From contig NZ_RSAA01000010.1 in the NCBI RefSeq assembly GCF_003931915.1, forward strand, positions 1 to 64,000: a DNA stretch of 64,000 bases. The letters run 5' to 3'. Shown piece after piece: positions 10,001 to 17,681 of the stretch (within the stretch, counting starts at the first letter, position 1; every line of letters starts with the position of its first letter). The DNA is from Saccharopolyspora rhizosphaerae. Lineage in GTDB: Bacteria > Actinomycetota > Actinomycetes > Mycobacteriales > Pseudonocardiaceae. The notes below the pieces were generated by a model. That model ran no database searches and had not been told where the DNA came from. It saw only the letters and a program-made list of their open reading frames with translations. Both the position numbers and the translations under genes were made by a program.

Positions 10001-10693
10001 GCTGTCGTTGGTCGCCACCGTGCGCAAGCCGAGCTTCTCGGCGAGGTCGAGCAGCTCGCCGCGGATGTTGCGCTCCATCTGGATGCCGTGGTCCATGACC
10101 TCGATGAAGAACCGGTCCGGACCGAAGATGTCCTTGTAGTCGGAGGCCGCCTGCATGGCCTCCTGCTTCTGGCCGAGCCGCAGCCGGGTCAGGACCTCCC
10201 CCGCCAGGCAACCGGAGGTGGCGATGATGCCCTCGGAGTGCTCGGCGATGAGCTCCTTGTCCATCCGCGGCTTGCGGAAGAAGCCCTCCATGCTGGCCAG
10301 CGACGACAGCTTGAACAGGTTGCGCAGCCCCGCCGAGTTCTGCGCGAGCATGGTCATGTGCGTGTAGGCACCGGCGCCGGAGACGTCGCCGCTCTCGCCG
10401 TACTCGTCGACCTCCTTCTTGCCGGTGCGGGCCCGCTCACCCCAGAAGACCGGTTTCTTGTGGTACCGGCTCTCCGGGGCGATGTAGGCCTCGATGCCGA
10501 TGATCGGCTTGACCCCGGCCTTGACCGCCTTGGTGTAGAAGGAGTGCGCGCCGAACATGTTCCCGTGGTCCGTCATCGCCACCGCGGGCTGCTCGAGCCG
10601 GGCGACCTCGGAGAACAGCGCGTCGTGCTTGGCGGCACCGTCGAGCATGCTGAACTCGGTGTGCACGTGCAGGTGGACGAACGGATCAGACAC
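7100..10693 (-). CDS. dnaE1: DNA polymerase III subunit alpha (replicative)
   Basis: A 1197-residue full-length DnaE, the catalytic subunit of the replicative polymerase. The N-terminal PHP domain begins VHLHVHTEFSMLDGAAKH with metal-binding histidines. In mycobacteria this domain is the proofreading 3'-5' exonuclease. The palm carries SPPDIDIDFDERQRERVI with the catalytic aspartates at about residues 410-416. The finger and beta-binding regions follow, and an OB-fold sits near the C-terminus (IAGMISGIQRRLNKNGQPW). The intact PHP histidines suggest proofreading is retained. No other replication gene is adjacent. Confidence 0.98.
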   Translation of the reverse strand: MSDPFVHLHVHTEFSMLDGAAKHDALFSEVARLEQPAVAMTDHGNMFGAHSFYTKAVKAGVKPIIGIEAYIAPESRYHKKPVFWGERARTGKKEVDEYGESGDVSGAGAYTHMTMLAQNSAGLRNLFKLSSLASMEGFFRKPRMDKELIAEHSEGIIATSGCLAGEVLTRLRLGQKQEAMQAASDYKDIFGPDRFFIEVMDHGIQMERNIRGELLDLAEKLGLRTVATNDSHYVTNDQAGHHDALLCLQTRSMIADTDRFKFNGDGYHIKSSEEMREYWDEEVPGAADSTLLITDMVEGYEEAFAAHNRMPQAKVEVGRTDVEVLRDEVESFIPTRFKDGEFTQEYRDQLEWELKVITEKGYSSYFLVVGDMIRWAKNNGIRVGPGRGSAAGALLSYVLHIIDIDPLQHGLLFERFLNPERDSPPDIDIDFDERQRERVIQYAKEKYGEEFFAKVITYGTIKTKAAFKDAARVHLGQAGFQLADQFSKALPAPIAAKDIPLSGIVDPEHERYPEAAEVRSLIETDPQIGKIFDTARGLEGLIRNAGVHACAHIISREPLLDVLPLWKRDDGEIITGWDGPQCEDVGLLKIDILGLVNMTTIDDTVRMVKANHGEEVEPLEIPLDDDPTYEMLGRGESLGVFQLEGGGMQSLLKRMQPTRFGDIVACVALYRPGPMDVNAHLDYADRKNGKKPVEPIHPELDEPLKDILGETYGLIVYQEQIMAIAQKVAGYTLGQADLLRRAMGKKKKEVMDEQFARFEAGMKERGYSKEAIDQLWATVLPFAGYAFNKSHAAAYGLVTYWTAYLKAHYPAEYMAALLTANSNNKDKTAVYLSECRRMGIQVLPPDVNESSTEHTAVEGRIRFGMGAIRNVGSNVVESVIASREEKGKFSSFTDFLDKIEITACNKRVIESLIKAGAFDSLGHTRMSLNAHHEAAVDAVIGLKRQQAMGQFDLFGSADDGPSEETSPLTHLQFTDEEWPRKQLLAYEREMLGLYVSAHPLDGAERLLAPYQDTSIAELVGGEREPTTGHGGKEQQPKIAGMISGIQRRLNKNGQPWAIVTLEDFEASIEVLFFPKSYEMFADCLVEDNALAVKGRVNEREGEVSVFASDAVPIDITAAETDPGSEPPLVLRADHRKLSAEVISELKQTLTAHKGTTPVHVHLGKTRLELPQWPVNVCTELVAELKSVRGIAVERTGR

Positions 10694-10861
10694 GCCAAGA
10701 TCTCCGGGCTAGGTCGACAGCGGGAACCGCACGACTCTATCGGCGTCGACGTGCCCGCTGTCGGACCACCGCGCCCCTACCGGCGATCCCGGAGAAAGCC
10801 CACGTCACAGGCCTGTTGGAGGGCTCCGGCGCGTCGGGGCCTCGCGGCGTCCGAGCCGCTG

Positions 10862-11407
10862 TCACCCACCGAGCCAGTGCTCGGACTGCTCCGGGGTGCT
10901 CACCCCGTCCGCCAGGACGGCGTCGTAGGTCGTGGGTGCTGGTGGCGGTGTCCCGGGAGCGGGGATCAGCCCAGCGAGGCCTTGGTCGTGCCGATCGCAG
11001 CTCGCGCCCGGGGCGTGAGCCGGGCGGCGAACGCCCCGGCGTCGCTGCGGATGCGCTGGAAGGTGGCGACGTCCACCGCCCACAGGTCGAACTTCCGGGC
11101 CCCTGGCGCGGATCGCCCTGCTTGAGACCGAAGTGCAGACCGGGCGCGAGGGAGGGATCGGATCCGTCCCGGTTGTCGCGGAAGGACGTCTTGACCGCGT
11201 TCAGGCGTTGCGCGACCCGGCCGCCGAACGCGAAGTACTCGGCCACGCCCACGTCCGGACCTTCAGGGAGAGGTCCGGGTCGCGCGAGGTCATCAGGTCG
11301 GAGTGGTCACTGCCTCCGACGACGGTCTCCCCGACCTCGACGCCCAGGGCCAGCAGACCCCGTACGTGGAGGAGTTCGTCGGCTTCACGCCGAACGTCGT
11401 CGGTCAC
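10862..11407 (-). pseudogene. Decayed gene, nucleotidyltransferase-like N-terminus
   Basis: Fragments of one protein in successive frames on the minus strand. From GTG 11407: a segment with DELLHVRGLLALGVEVGE, then VVGGSDHSDLMTSRDPDL. After a frame change near 11250: VAEYFAFGGRVAQRLNAVK. After another near 11105: KFDLWAVDVATFQRIRSD ... TPRARAAI. After a TGA comes a last piece with TTYDAVLADGVSTPEQ, ending at 10862. The VGGS...DPDL stretch resembles the hG(G/S)x9-13DhDh signature of polymerase-beta-type nucleotidyltransferases. The family assignment is weak; the frame breaks are clear. Confidence 0.5.
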
Positions 11408-11432
11408 GCTGTGGAGTCCCGCACCGCTGGAA

Positions 11433-11468
11433 CGGCGGGTCGGGACCGCGTGCGGTCCCGACCCGCCG
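11433..11468 (-). terminator. Terminator after BCCT transporter gene
   Basis: A perfect 16-bp stem (11433-11448 paired with 11453-11468; core GGCGGGTCGGGACCG) closed by CGTG. It begins 5 bases past the transporter stop codon on the minus strand. Confidence 0.8.
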
Positions 11469-11473
11469 CGGGG

Positions 11474-13021
11474 TCAGCTCGTGGCGACCACCGGTTCCGG
11501 CTCGGGGTCGGCCGGTCCCGGTTCGGTGCGCTCCGCCACCAGCGGCGGGGTCGCCTCGGTGCTGCCGAAGTCGGCGCGCAGCCACTTGCCCAGCGAGACC
11601 GCGACCAGCACCAGCACGAAGATCAGCGGGAACGCGGTGATGATCGACAGGGTCTGCAGGGCTTCGAGTCCTCCGGTGTACATCAGCACCACCGAGACCC
11701 CGGCCAGCACGATCGCCCAGAAGACCCGGTGCCACCGCGCCGGTTCCACGTCCTGCGGCAGGTCCTTCGAGGCGACCGCGGCCATCGTGTATGCCGAGGA
11801 GTCCAGCGTCGTGGCCAGGAAGACCACCATGAGCAGCAGGAACGCCACCACCGCGAACGCGCCGAACGGCAGGTGCGACAGGGTGGCGATGATGCCGGCC
11901 GTGTCGCCCTGGGCCTGCACGATGTCGGCCACCGGCACGACCTCGTTGAGCTCGAAGTACAGCGAGGTGTTGCCCAGCAGCATGAAGGCCAGCCAGCAGC
12001 CGGCGCTGCCCGCGAGGCACATCGCGCCGATCATGCCGCGGATGGTGCGGCCCTTGGAGATCTTCGCGGTGAACAGCCCGACGAACGGCGCGTAGGCGAT
12101 CCACCACCCCCAGTAGAAGATGGTCCAGGTCTCCTCGAACCCGGAACCGCCCACGGGGTCGGTGTAGAAGCTCATCTCCACGAAGTTCTGCAGCAGGATC
12201 CCGAAGCTCTGGGTGAAGGTGTCGACCAGGAACACCGTCGGTCCCAGCACCAGGATGAACACGCCCAGCCCGAGCGCCAGCCACACGTTGACGTCGGCCA
12301 GCCGCTTGAGCCCCTTCTGCATGCCCAGGAACACGCTGACGCCGAACAGCGCCGTCCACACCACGACGATGCCGATGTCGAGCGGAGTTCCCTTCTCCAG
12401 CGGGGTCATCGCGGCGATGCCCTCGGAGACCAGCGGGACCTCGAGGCCCAGGGAGGTGCCCGCGGCACCGATGAGGCCGAAGATGAACAGCACGTCGATG
12501 ACCCGGCCCAGCCAGCCGTCGGCGCGGTCCCCGATGACGCCGCGGCAGGCGTCGCTGAGCCGCAACGTCCGCTGCTTGCGCACGTGGTAGGCGTAGGCCA
12601 GCGCCAAGGCCGGGAGGCAGAACAGGCCCCACGCGGTGAAGCCCCAGTGGAACAGCGGGTAGGTCGCCGCCCAGTCGGCCGCTTCCGTGCTGCGGGGCTG
12701 GAGGCCCATCGGTGGCTCCACGTAGTAGTAGGACCACTCGATGACACCCCAGTAGATGATCCCGCCGCCGATGCCGGAGGTGAAGATCATCGCCAGCCAG
12801 CTGTGCGTGGAGAACTCTGGTTTGTCGTCGCGGCCGCCGAACTTCACCCGGCCGTAGCGGCTGAACGCCAACCACGCCAGGAAGCCGGCGACCGCCGCGG
12901 CGAACCAGAGATAGAGCCACCCGAACTTGCCGGTCAGCACAGCGAGCACGCCGTCGAGTGCCTGTTGTCCGCGTTCCGGCGCGATCATCACCGGGACGCA
13001 GATGGCGGCGACCAGCAGCAC
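11474..13021 (-). CDS. BCCT-family transporter, probable carnitine/betaine uptake
   Basis: At least 515 residues with about twelve transmembrane segments and the BCCT hallmarks: GIGGGIIYWGVIEWSYYY in the substrate region and GWWIAYAPFVGLFTAKISKG. Family members import quaternary amines (carnitine, choline, glycine betaine) with Na+ or H+, or by exchange. The first start is GTG 13021. Upstream codons in the same frame (RIDRRIFWSS) look like family sequence but have no ATG, GTG or TTG, so the true start may be an unusual codon near GGAGG at 13086-13091. It is divergent from the regulator of the carnitine genes, which suggests carnitine as substrate. Confidence 0.9.
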   Translation of the reverse strand: MLLVAAICVPVMIAPERGQQALDGVLAVLTGKFGWLYLWFAAAVAGFLAWLAFSRYGRVKFGGRDDKPEFSTHSWLAMIFTSGIGGGIIYWGVIEWSYYYVEPPMGLQPRSTEAADWAATYPLFHWGFTAWGLFCLPALALAYAYHVRKQRTLRLSDACRGVIGDRADGWLGRVIDVLFIFGLIGAAGTSLGLEVPLVSEGIAAMTPLEKGTPLDIGIVVVWTALFGVSVFLGMQKGLKRLADVNVWLALGLGVFILVLGPTVFLVDTFTQSFGILLQNFVEMSFYTDPVGGSGFEETWTIFYWGWWIAYAPFVGLFTAKISKGRTIRGMIGAMCLAGSAGCWLAFMLLGNTSLYFELNEVVPVADIVQAQGDTAGIIATLSHLPFGAFAVVAFLLLMVVFLATTLDSSAYTMAAVASKDLPQDVEPARWHRVFWAIVLAGVSVVLMYTGGLEALQTLSIITAFPLIFVLVLVAVSLGKWLRADFGSTEATPPLVAERTEPGPADPEPEPVVATS

Positions 13022-13143
13022 CGAGGACCAGAAGATCCGTCTGTCGATCCGAACTCGTCCGCCTGTCGCGAGGATGACGGAAGCACCTCCAGGTAGTCGT
13101 GGCCGGCGCCGTGCAGGGCCGCCGGCCGCACCGATGGGATTGC

Positions 13144-13176
13144 GTTGCGATTCGACTGATGGGTCAGTTTCGCAAC
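13144..13176. promoter_or_regulatory. Inverted GTTGCGA box pair upstream of BCCT gene
   Basis: GTTGCGA (13144-13150) and TCGCAAC (13170-13176) form an inverted pair 19 bases apart in the region before the transporter. The same box recurs at 13287-13293 and 13307-13313, so one regulator probably controls both divergent promoters. Confidence 0.55.
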
Positions 13177-13286
13177 GGCGTACACCTTGAGCCGGTTTCG
13201 CGCCACCGTCAAGACCGGATTCGCATAATCCCAGGAAAATCGCAGGTTTTCACATGATGTGATGCTGCTCGAGATCCGCCTCCCGC

Positions 13287-13344
13287 GTTGCGACACCCAC
13301 CCCGTCGTTGCGATTGTCGCAATGCGCTGTTAACGTTCGGTCCC
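13287..13344. promoter_or_regulatory. Regulator promoter with TTGCGA-TTG-TCGCAA operator
   Basis: TTGCGA (13308-13313), a 17-base spacer and TAACGT (13331-13336) form a promoter for the regulator gene. Its GTG lies 8 bases after the -10 box, so it is probably leaderless. The -35 box is the left arm of a perfect palindrome (TTGCGA at 13308-13313, TCGCAA at 13317-13322), and another GTTGCGA box lies at 13287-13293. This layout indicates autoregulation. Confidence 0.6.
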
Positions 13345-14205
13345 GTGGAGGACAGGGAGTCGGCACTGCGCGACCGCGTGCGGCACGTGCTGCGGGAGCA
13401 CCCGGGCAGCCAACGCGCGTTCGCGGAGCAGATCGGCTTGGACGCCACCAAGCTGTCCAAGTCGCTGGCCGGCACCAGGCGTTTCACGCCCGCCGAGCTC
13501 ACCCGCATCGCCGAGGTCGGCGACGTCACGGTGAACTGGTTGATCAACGGCAGCGACGAGGCGGAAACGGTCGCCGCTGCCCCGCAGCGCTCCGCGGTGC
13601 GGCCTCGGACCACCGATGCGCACGAGGCCGGGCGCTACCAGCAGATCCTCGACGCCGCCTGGCACCTGATCGCCGAGCGCGGTTACCACGCGGTGCGGAT
13701 CTCCGACGTCGCCCAGGCGTGCGGGATCAGCGCGGCGACCATCCACTACCACTTCCCCGGGCGCGACGACCTGCTCACCGAAGCTCTCCGCCACTCGGTG
13801 CGGCAAGCCTTCGACCGGCAGGTCGCCGAGCTGCACAGCATCGAAGACGCGCACGAGAGGCTGCTGCGGCTGGTCGAGCTGCAGCTGCCCAAGCCGGGCC
13901 TGCTGCGGCTGGAGTGGTCGATCTGGTTGCAGGTGTGGAACGAGAGCGCGCGCAACCCCAAGATGGGTGTGCTGCACTCGGATTCCTACACCCGCTGGCA
14001 CGACACGATCGCCCGCACCATCCGGGAGGGACAGCAGCAGGGCGTCTTCGTCGCCGACATCGACCCCGAGGACCTCACCGTGCCGCTGACCGCGCTGATC
14101 GACGGCCTCGGCATCCAGGTCCTCACCGACCGACCCGGCCGGTCCGTGGAACGGATGCGGCAGGTCCTGCACGACTACGTCGATCGGGAGATCGTCCGCC
14201 ACTAG
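13345..14205 (+). CDS. XRE-TetR fusion transcriptional regulator
   Basis: A 286-residue regulator with two DNA-binding domains. An N-terminal Cro/C1-type helix-turn-helix (about residues 20-65) contains QRAFAEQIGLDATKLSKSL. A TetR-type HTH (about 95-140) contains ISDVAQACGISAATIHYHF. A TetR ligand domain reaches the C-terminus. The GTG at 13345 is chosen because it follows a -10 box by 8 bases and the XRE domain starts soon after. It is divergent from the BCCT transporter and upstream of the carnitine genes, and TTGCGA boxes flank it. It probably senses carnitine or a downstream metabolite. This two-headed arrangement is less common than either domain alone. Confidence 0.9.
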   Translation: MEDRESALRDRVRHVLREHPGSQRAFAEQIGLDATKLSKSLAGTRRFTPAELTRIAEVGDVTVNWLINGSDEAETVAAAPQRSAVRPRTTDAHEAGRYQQILDAAWHLIAERGYHAVRISDVAQACGISAATIHYHFPGRDDLLTEALRHSVRQAFDRQVAELHSIEDAHERLLRLVELQLPKPGLLRLEWSIWLQVWNESARNPKMGVLHSDSYTRWHDTIARTIREGQQQGVFVADIDPEDLTVPLTALIDGLGIQVLTDRPGRSVERMRQVLHDYVDREIVRH

Positions 14206-14406
14206 AGACCTCGGGAGGGATCTCCAGTGGCGGCCAGGTTCGGGGACCTCCGCGGCGGTGCTGCGGAGCCGGACACCTGGAACAGCGGCCACCGCTGCAC
14301 AACTGGAACACCTCCCCACAACCAGCTCACCCCAGGCGTCGGCACGAGCGTGACCGGCGTGCTGCGCGCTGCCCGGAAACCCCTGGTGGTTCGAGAGAGG
14401 AATCGC

Positions 14407-15294
14407 GTGAACAACGAAGTGATCATCACCGCGGCGCTGACCGGCGCCGGTGACACGGTCGGCAAGAGCGAGCACGTGCCGGTGACCCCGGAGCAGATCG
14501 CCACCTCGGCCGTGGACGCGGCCAACGCGGGTGCCGCGGTCGTGCACATCCACGTGCGCAACGTCGACGACGGCAAGGGTTCTCGCGACGTCGCGCTGTA
14601 CCGGGAGGTCGTGCGGCAGGTGCGCGAGTCCGGTGTGGACGTCGTGATCAACCTGACCGCGGGCATGGGCGGCGACCTGGTCATCGACCAGGACGACCCG
14701 CTCAAGCCGGTCGACGGCACCGACCTGGTCAACGGCCTCGAGCGCTTGCCGCACGTCGAGGAGCTGCTGCCGGACATCTGCACGATGGACTGCGGATCGC
14801 TGAACTTCGGCGAGGGCAGCCAGCTCTACATCTCCACCCCGGACATGCTGCGCGCGGGCGCCAAGCGGATCCAGGAGCTCGGCGTCAAGCCGGAGATGGA
14901 GATCTTCGACACCGGGCAGCTGTGGTTCGCCACCAAGCTCATCGAAGAAGGTCTCATCGACGCGCCGCCGCTGTTCCAGCTGTGCATGGGCATTCCCTAC
15001 GGCGCGCCCGTCGATCCGGGCGTCCTGCAGTCGATGGTCAACATGTTGCCCGAGGGCGCCAACTGGGCCAGCTTCGCCATCGGCCGCAACCAGATGCCGT
15101 GGGTCGCGCAGTCGGCGATCCTGGGCGGCCACGTGCGCGTGGGCCTGGAGGACAACCTCTACCTCAGCCGTGGTGTGAAGGCCACGAACGCGCAGCTGGT
15201 CGAGCGCGCGGTGACGATCGTCGAAGCGCTCGGCGCCAAGGTCGCCACGCCGGACCAGGCGCGGGAGAAGCTCGGCCTGAAGCGGAGGTCCTGA
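14407..15294 (+). CDS. Beta-keto acid cleavage enzyme (dehydrocarnitine cleavage)
   Basis: A 295-residue BKACE (DUF849) protein. This family condenses a beta-keto acid with acetyl-CoA to give acetoacetate and a new acyl-CoA. The zinc ligands match those of the lysine-degradation enzyme Kce: His47 and His49 in VVHIHVRN, and a glutamate near residue 248 in VGLEDNLYL. The GTG at 14407 has GAGAGG 6 bases upstream. The next gene is a carnitine-dehydrogenase-like protein, and a hotdog thioesterase follows. This trio matches the known L-carnitine route, in which dehydrocarnitine is cleaved to betainyl-CoA and acetoacetate. Substrate is inferred from context. A 200-base gap separates it from the regulator gene. 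Confidence 0.9.
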   Translation: MNNEVIITAALTGAGDTVGKSEHVPVTPEQIATSAVDAANAGAAVVHIHVRNVDDGKGSRDVALYREVVRQVRESGVDVVINLTAGMGGDLVIDQDDPLKPVDGTDLVNGLERLPHVEELLPDICTMDCGSLNFGEGSQLYISTPDMLRAGAKRIQELGVKPEMEIFDTGQLWFATKLIEEGLIDAPPLFQLCMGIPYGAPVDPGVLQSMVNMLPEGANWASFAIGRNQMPWVAQSAILGGHVRVGLEDNLYLSRGVKATNAQLVERAVTIVEALGAKVATPDQAREKLGLKRRS

Positions 15295-15295
15295 C

Positions 15296-16255
15296 ATGAG
15301 CGGATCGCGGACCGCACCGGCCGACGTCGGCCACATCGCCTGCATCGGCGCCGGGGTCATCGGCGGCGGCTGGGTGGCGCACTTCCTGGCGCGCGGCTAC
15401 CGGGTCACGGCGTGGGACCCGGCCCCGGACGCCAGCGAGAAGCTGCACCGGCTGGTCGACCTCGCCTGGCCGGCGCTGACCGAGCTCGGGCTCGCCGAGG
15501 GCGCCGACCGGAACAACCTCACCGTCGCCGAGACGCTCGAGAACGCCGTCGCCGACGCGGACTTCGTGCAGGAGAGCGCCCCGGAGGACCTGGAGCTCAA
15601 GCGCGACCTGCTCGCGCGCATCGACGCCGCCACCCCGGTGGACGTGGTGATCAGCTCCTCCACCTCGGGTTTCACGATGACCGAGATGCAGGAGCGCTGC
15701 ACCACCCCGCAGCGTCTCGTGGTCGGTCACCCGTTCAACCCGCCCTACCTCATCCCGCTGGTCGAGGTCGTGGGCGGCGAGGGAACCGAGGAGTCGGCGG
15801 TGCGCTGGGCCTCGGAGTTCTTCGAGGTCGCGGGCAAGTCGGTGATCACCATGGACCGCGAGGTGCCGGGCTTCATCGCCAACCGCCTGCAGGAGGCGAT
15901 CTGGCGCGAGGCGCTGCACATGGTCGCCAACGGCGAAGCCACCGTGGAGCAGATCGACACCTCGATCACCGAGGGCCCGGGTCTGCGCTGGCCCCTGTTC
16001 GGCCCCTGCTTGACCTTCCACCTGGCCGGTGGTGAGGGCGGCATGGCGCACATGCTGGACCACTTCGGCCCTTCGTTGAAGGCGCCGTGGACGCGTCTGG
16101 AGGCCCCGGAGCTGACCGGCGAACTGCGCGACCGCATGGTCAGCGGCTGCGAGCAGGCCGCCGACGGCCGCGACAACGCGGAACTCGTCGCCCAGCGCGA
16201 CAGCGCGGTCATCGCCGTCATGCGGGCGATGCAGCAGCTCAAGGAGGCGGGATGA
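15296..16255 (+). CDS. L-carnitine dehydrogenase (3-hydroxyacyl-CoA DH family)
   Basis: A 319-residue NAD-dependent dehydrogenase of the 3-hydroxyacyl-CoA dehydrogenase family. It has the Rossmann motif CIGAGVIGGGW (about residues 16-26), GHPFNPPYLIPLVEVVGG with the catalytic histidine (about 143), and a C-terminal helical domain with GPGLRWPLFGP. The length fits stand-alone carnitine dehydrogenases (about 320 residues), which oxidise L-carnitine to 3-dehydrocarnitine. The ATG is one base past the BKACE stop codon, and the gene overlaps the thioesterase start by 4 bases, so the three are translationally coupled. In some bacteria this enzyme is fused to the thioesterase; here they are separate. 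Confidence 0.88.
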   Translation: MSGSRTAPADVGHIACIGAGVIGGGWVAHFLARGYRVTAWDPAPDASEKLHRLVDLAWPALTELGLAEGADRNNLTVAETLENAVADADFVQESAPEDLELKRDLLARIDAATPVDVVISSSTSGFTMTEMQERCTTPQRLVVGHPFNPPYLIPLVEVVGGEGTEESAVRWASEFFEVAGKSVITMDREVPGFIANRLQEAIWREALHMVANGEATVEQIDTSITEGPGLRWPLFGPCLTFHLAGGEGGMAHMLDHFGPSLKAPWTRLEAPELTGELRDRMVSGCEQAADGRDNAELVAQRDSAVIAVMRAMQQLKEAG

Positions 16256-16668
16256 GCGACGTGGGCACCTTCCGGCAGCGGGTCCGGCCGGAGTGGATCG
16301 ACTACAACGGTCACCTCAGCGAGGCCTACTACGTGCTGGTCTTCGGCTTCGCCACCGATGCGCTGATGGAGCGCACCGGCATGGACGAGCACTACCGCAC
16401 CGGGAGCGGGTGCTCGCTGTACACGGTGGAGGCCCACGTCCGCTACCTGCACGAGGTCGGGCCGGACGCGGACCTGCTGGTCACCACCACGATCACCGAG
16501 CGCGGCGCGAAGAAGCTGCGGGTGGCCCACGAGATGACGGCGGACGGGACCGTCGTCGCCACCGAGGAGATCGTCGCGCTGCACGTCGACACCGCGCAGG
16601 GCCGTGCCGTCCCGTTCCCGGACGGCATCGCCGCCCAGCTCGACCAGGCGGCCGGTCGCCCCGCGTGA
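16252..16668 (+). CDS. Hotdog thioesterase, probable betainyl-CoA thioesterase
   Basis: A 138-residue 4-hydroxybenzoyl-CoA-thioesterase-type hotdog protein with the family opening VRPEWIDYNGHLSEAYYV, where the aspartate is catalytic. ATG 16252 overlaps the preceding TGA and has AAGGAGG just upstream. In known carnitine pathways such a domain hydrolyses betainyl-CoA to glycine betaine and CoA, completing conversion of carnitine to the osmoprotectant betaine. The specific substrate is inferred from the two genes before it. It is the last gene of the operon and a strong hairpin follows. Confidence 0.85.
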   Translation: MSDVGTFRQRVRPEWIDYNGHLSEAYYVLVFGFATDALMERTGMDEHYRTGSGCSLYTVEAHVRYLHEVGPDADLLVTTTITERGAKKLRVAHEMTADGTVVATEEIVALHVDTAQGRAVPFPDGIAAQLDQAAGRPA

Positions 16669-16673
16669 CCGCG

Positions 16674-16705
16674 CGTGCCCGGTGCCCGCGCGGGCACCGG
16701 GCACG
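16674..16705 (+). terminator. Terminator after carnitine operon
   Basis: A perfect 14-bp stem (16674-16687 with 16692-16705; core GTGCCCGGTGCCC) and a GCGC loop, starting 5 bases after the thioesterase stop codon. Confidence 0.8.
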
Positions 16706-16714
16706 TCGTCCGGC

Positions 16715-17602
16715 TTCAGGGCGTGTTGTGGAGGTGGGCGCGATGTCGTCGTAGAACGTGGGGACCTGGGTGTAGCCGGTGTAGGAGTCGGCCGAGTCCT
16801 GTTCCTCACCCCCGGGGCACCGGGGCGCCCGTGATCCCCGCCAGCTCGGCCACCACCAGCGGGCCCACGCTGTGGCCGGCCGAGCTGGCCACACCACCCC
16901 GCTCGTAGCCCGCGCAGACGACGTGCGCGCGGTGGAACCAGATCTGGTGCGGGGACCCGTGCAGGGCGGCCCTCTCGCAGTCCTCATCGGACACCAGCGG
17001 CAGTTGTGCTTGCTGCAGGACCGGTGTCACCGATCAGGCGGGCGGTTCGTCGAGCTGCAACCCGAGGTGATGCCCCACCCGAGGACGCGGGCCGGTGTGC
17101 CCGCGCGGGAGAGCTCCTCGGCTTCGTCCGGCCTCGCCAGCAGGAGCGTCGGGAGGGCATCGGCCGGTCGAGGGTCAAGACTGCGATGTCCCCTCCGGGG
17201 CGCGGTGTTCGTCCCCGGGGGGGGCGGTGGGGACGGCGGTACCTTCTCGTGCTCGTAGGTCGACACCACCTGGCGAACGTCACCGACGTCGCTGCGGAGG
17301 TCGGTCCGGCCGCCCACGACCCCCAGGTTCCTGACCACGGCCTCGTCCACCCAAGGCGCGGCCGTGACCACCTTGGTCGGGGCGACCACCGTGCCACCGC
17401 ACGTGAAGTGCGAGGACACGTCCGGGGCCGCCTGCGCATCCGCGAGGAAGACCATCCACGGATCCCGCTCGGCACTCCCGTCCACACCACCGATGATGGC
17501 CGCAGCGGGAACCGCGGCCGACACCGCCAGGGCCGCTCCTGCGGCCAGGACATCGGCGAACTCCAGAACCGTTCTCCTCCTGCGGCCACCGTCCCGAACC
17601 AC
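16715..17602 (-). pseudogene. Trypsin-like secreted serine protease, degenerate
   Basis: Remnant of a chymotrypsin-fold protease on the minus strand. From GTG 17602 there is a signal-like stretch ending AAVPAAAIIGG, then CGGTVVAPTKVVTAAPW, where the family has TAAHC. The catalytic histidine is therefore lost. After a frame change comes DIAVLTLDRPM (the aspartate region), and after further changes VLGWG, then VCAGYERGGVASSAGHSVGP. The family has GDSGGP there, so the catalytic serine is lost too. The end with YTQVPTFYDDIAP is in yet another frame. Two missing catalytic residues plus several frameshifts show long decay. Confidence 0.8.
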
Positions 17603-17681
17603 GGCCACCGACCGGATCGGGACGATCCCCCCGCAACCGAACCCGAGCGGTGACCCGGCACTCCTCGGTGCCGCCCCCGGA

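Noticed and set aside
8132..11125. A 997-codon open frame on the plus strand opposite dnaE1
   Set aside because: It is antisense to an unmistakable dnaE1 and has no family features. Long antisense frames are expected at this GC content.
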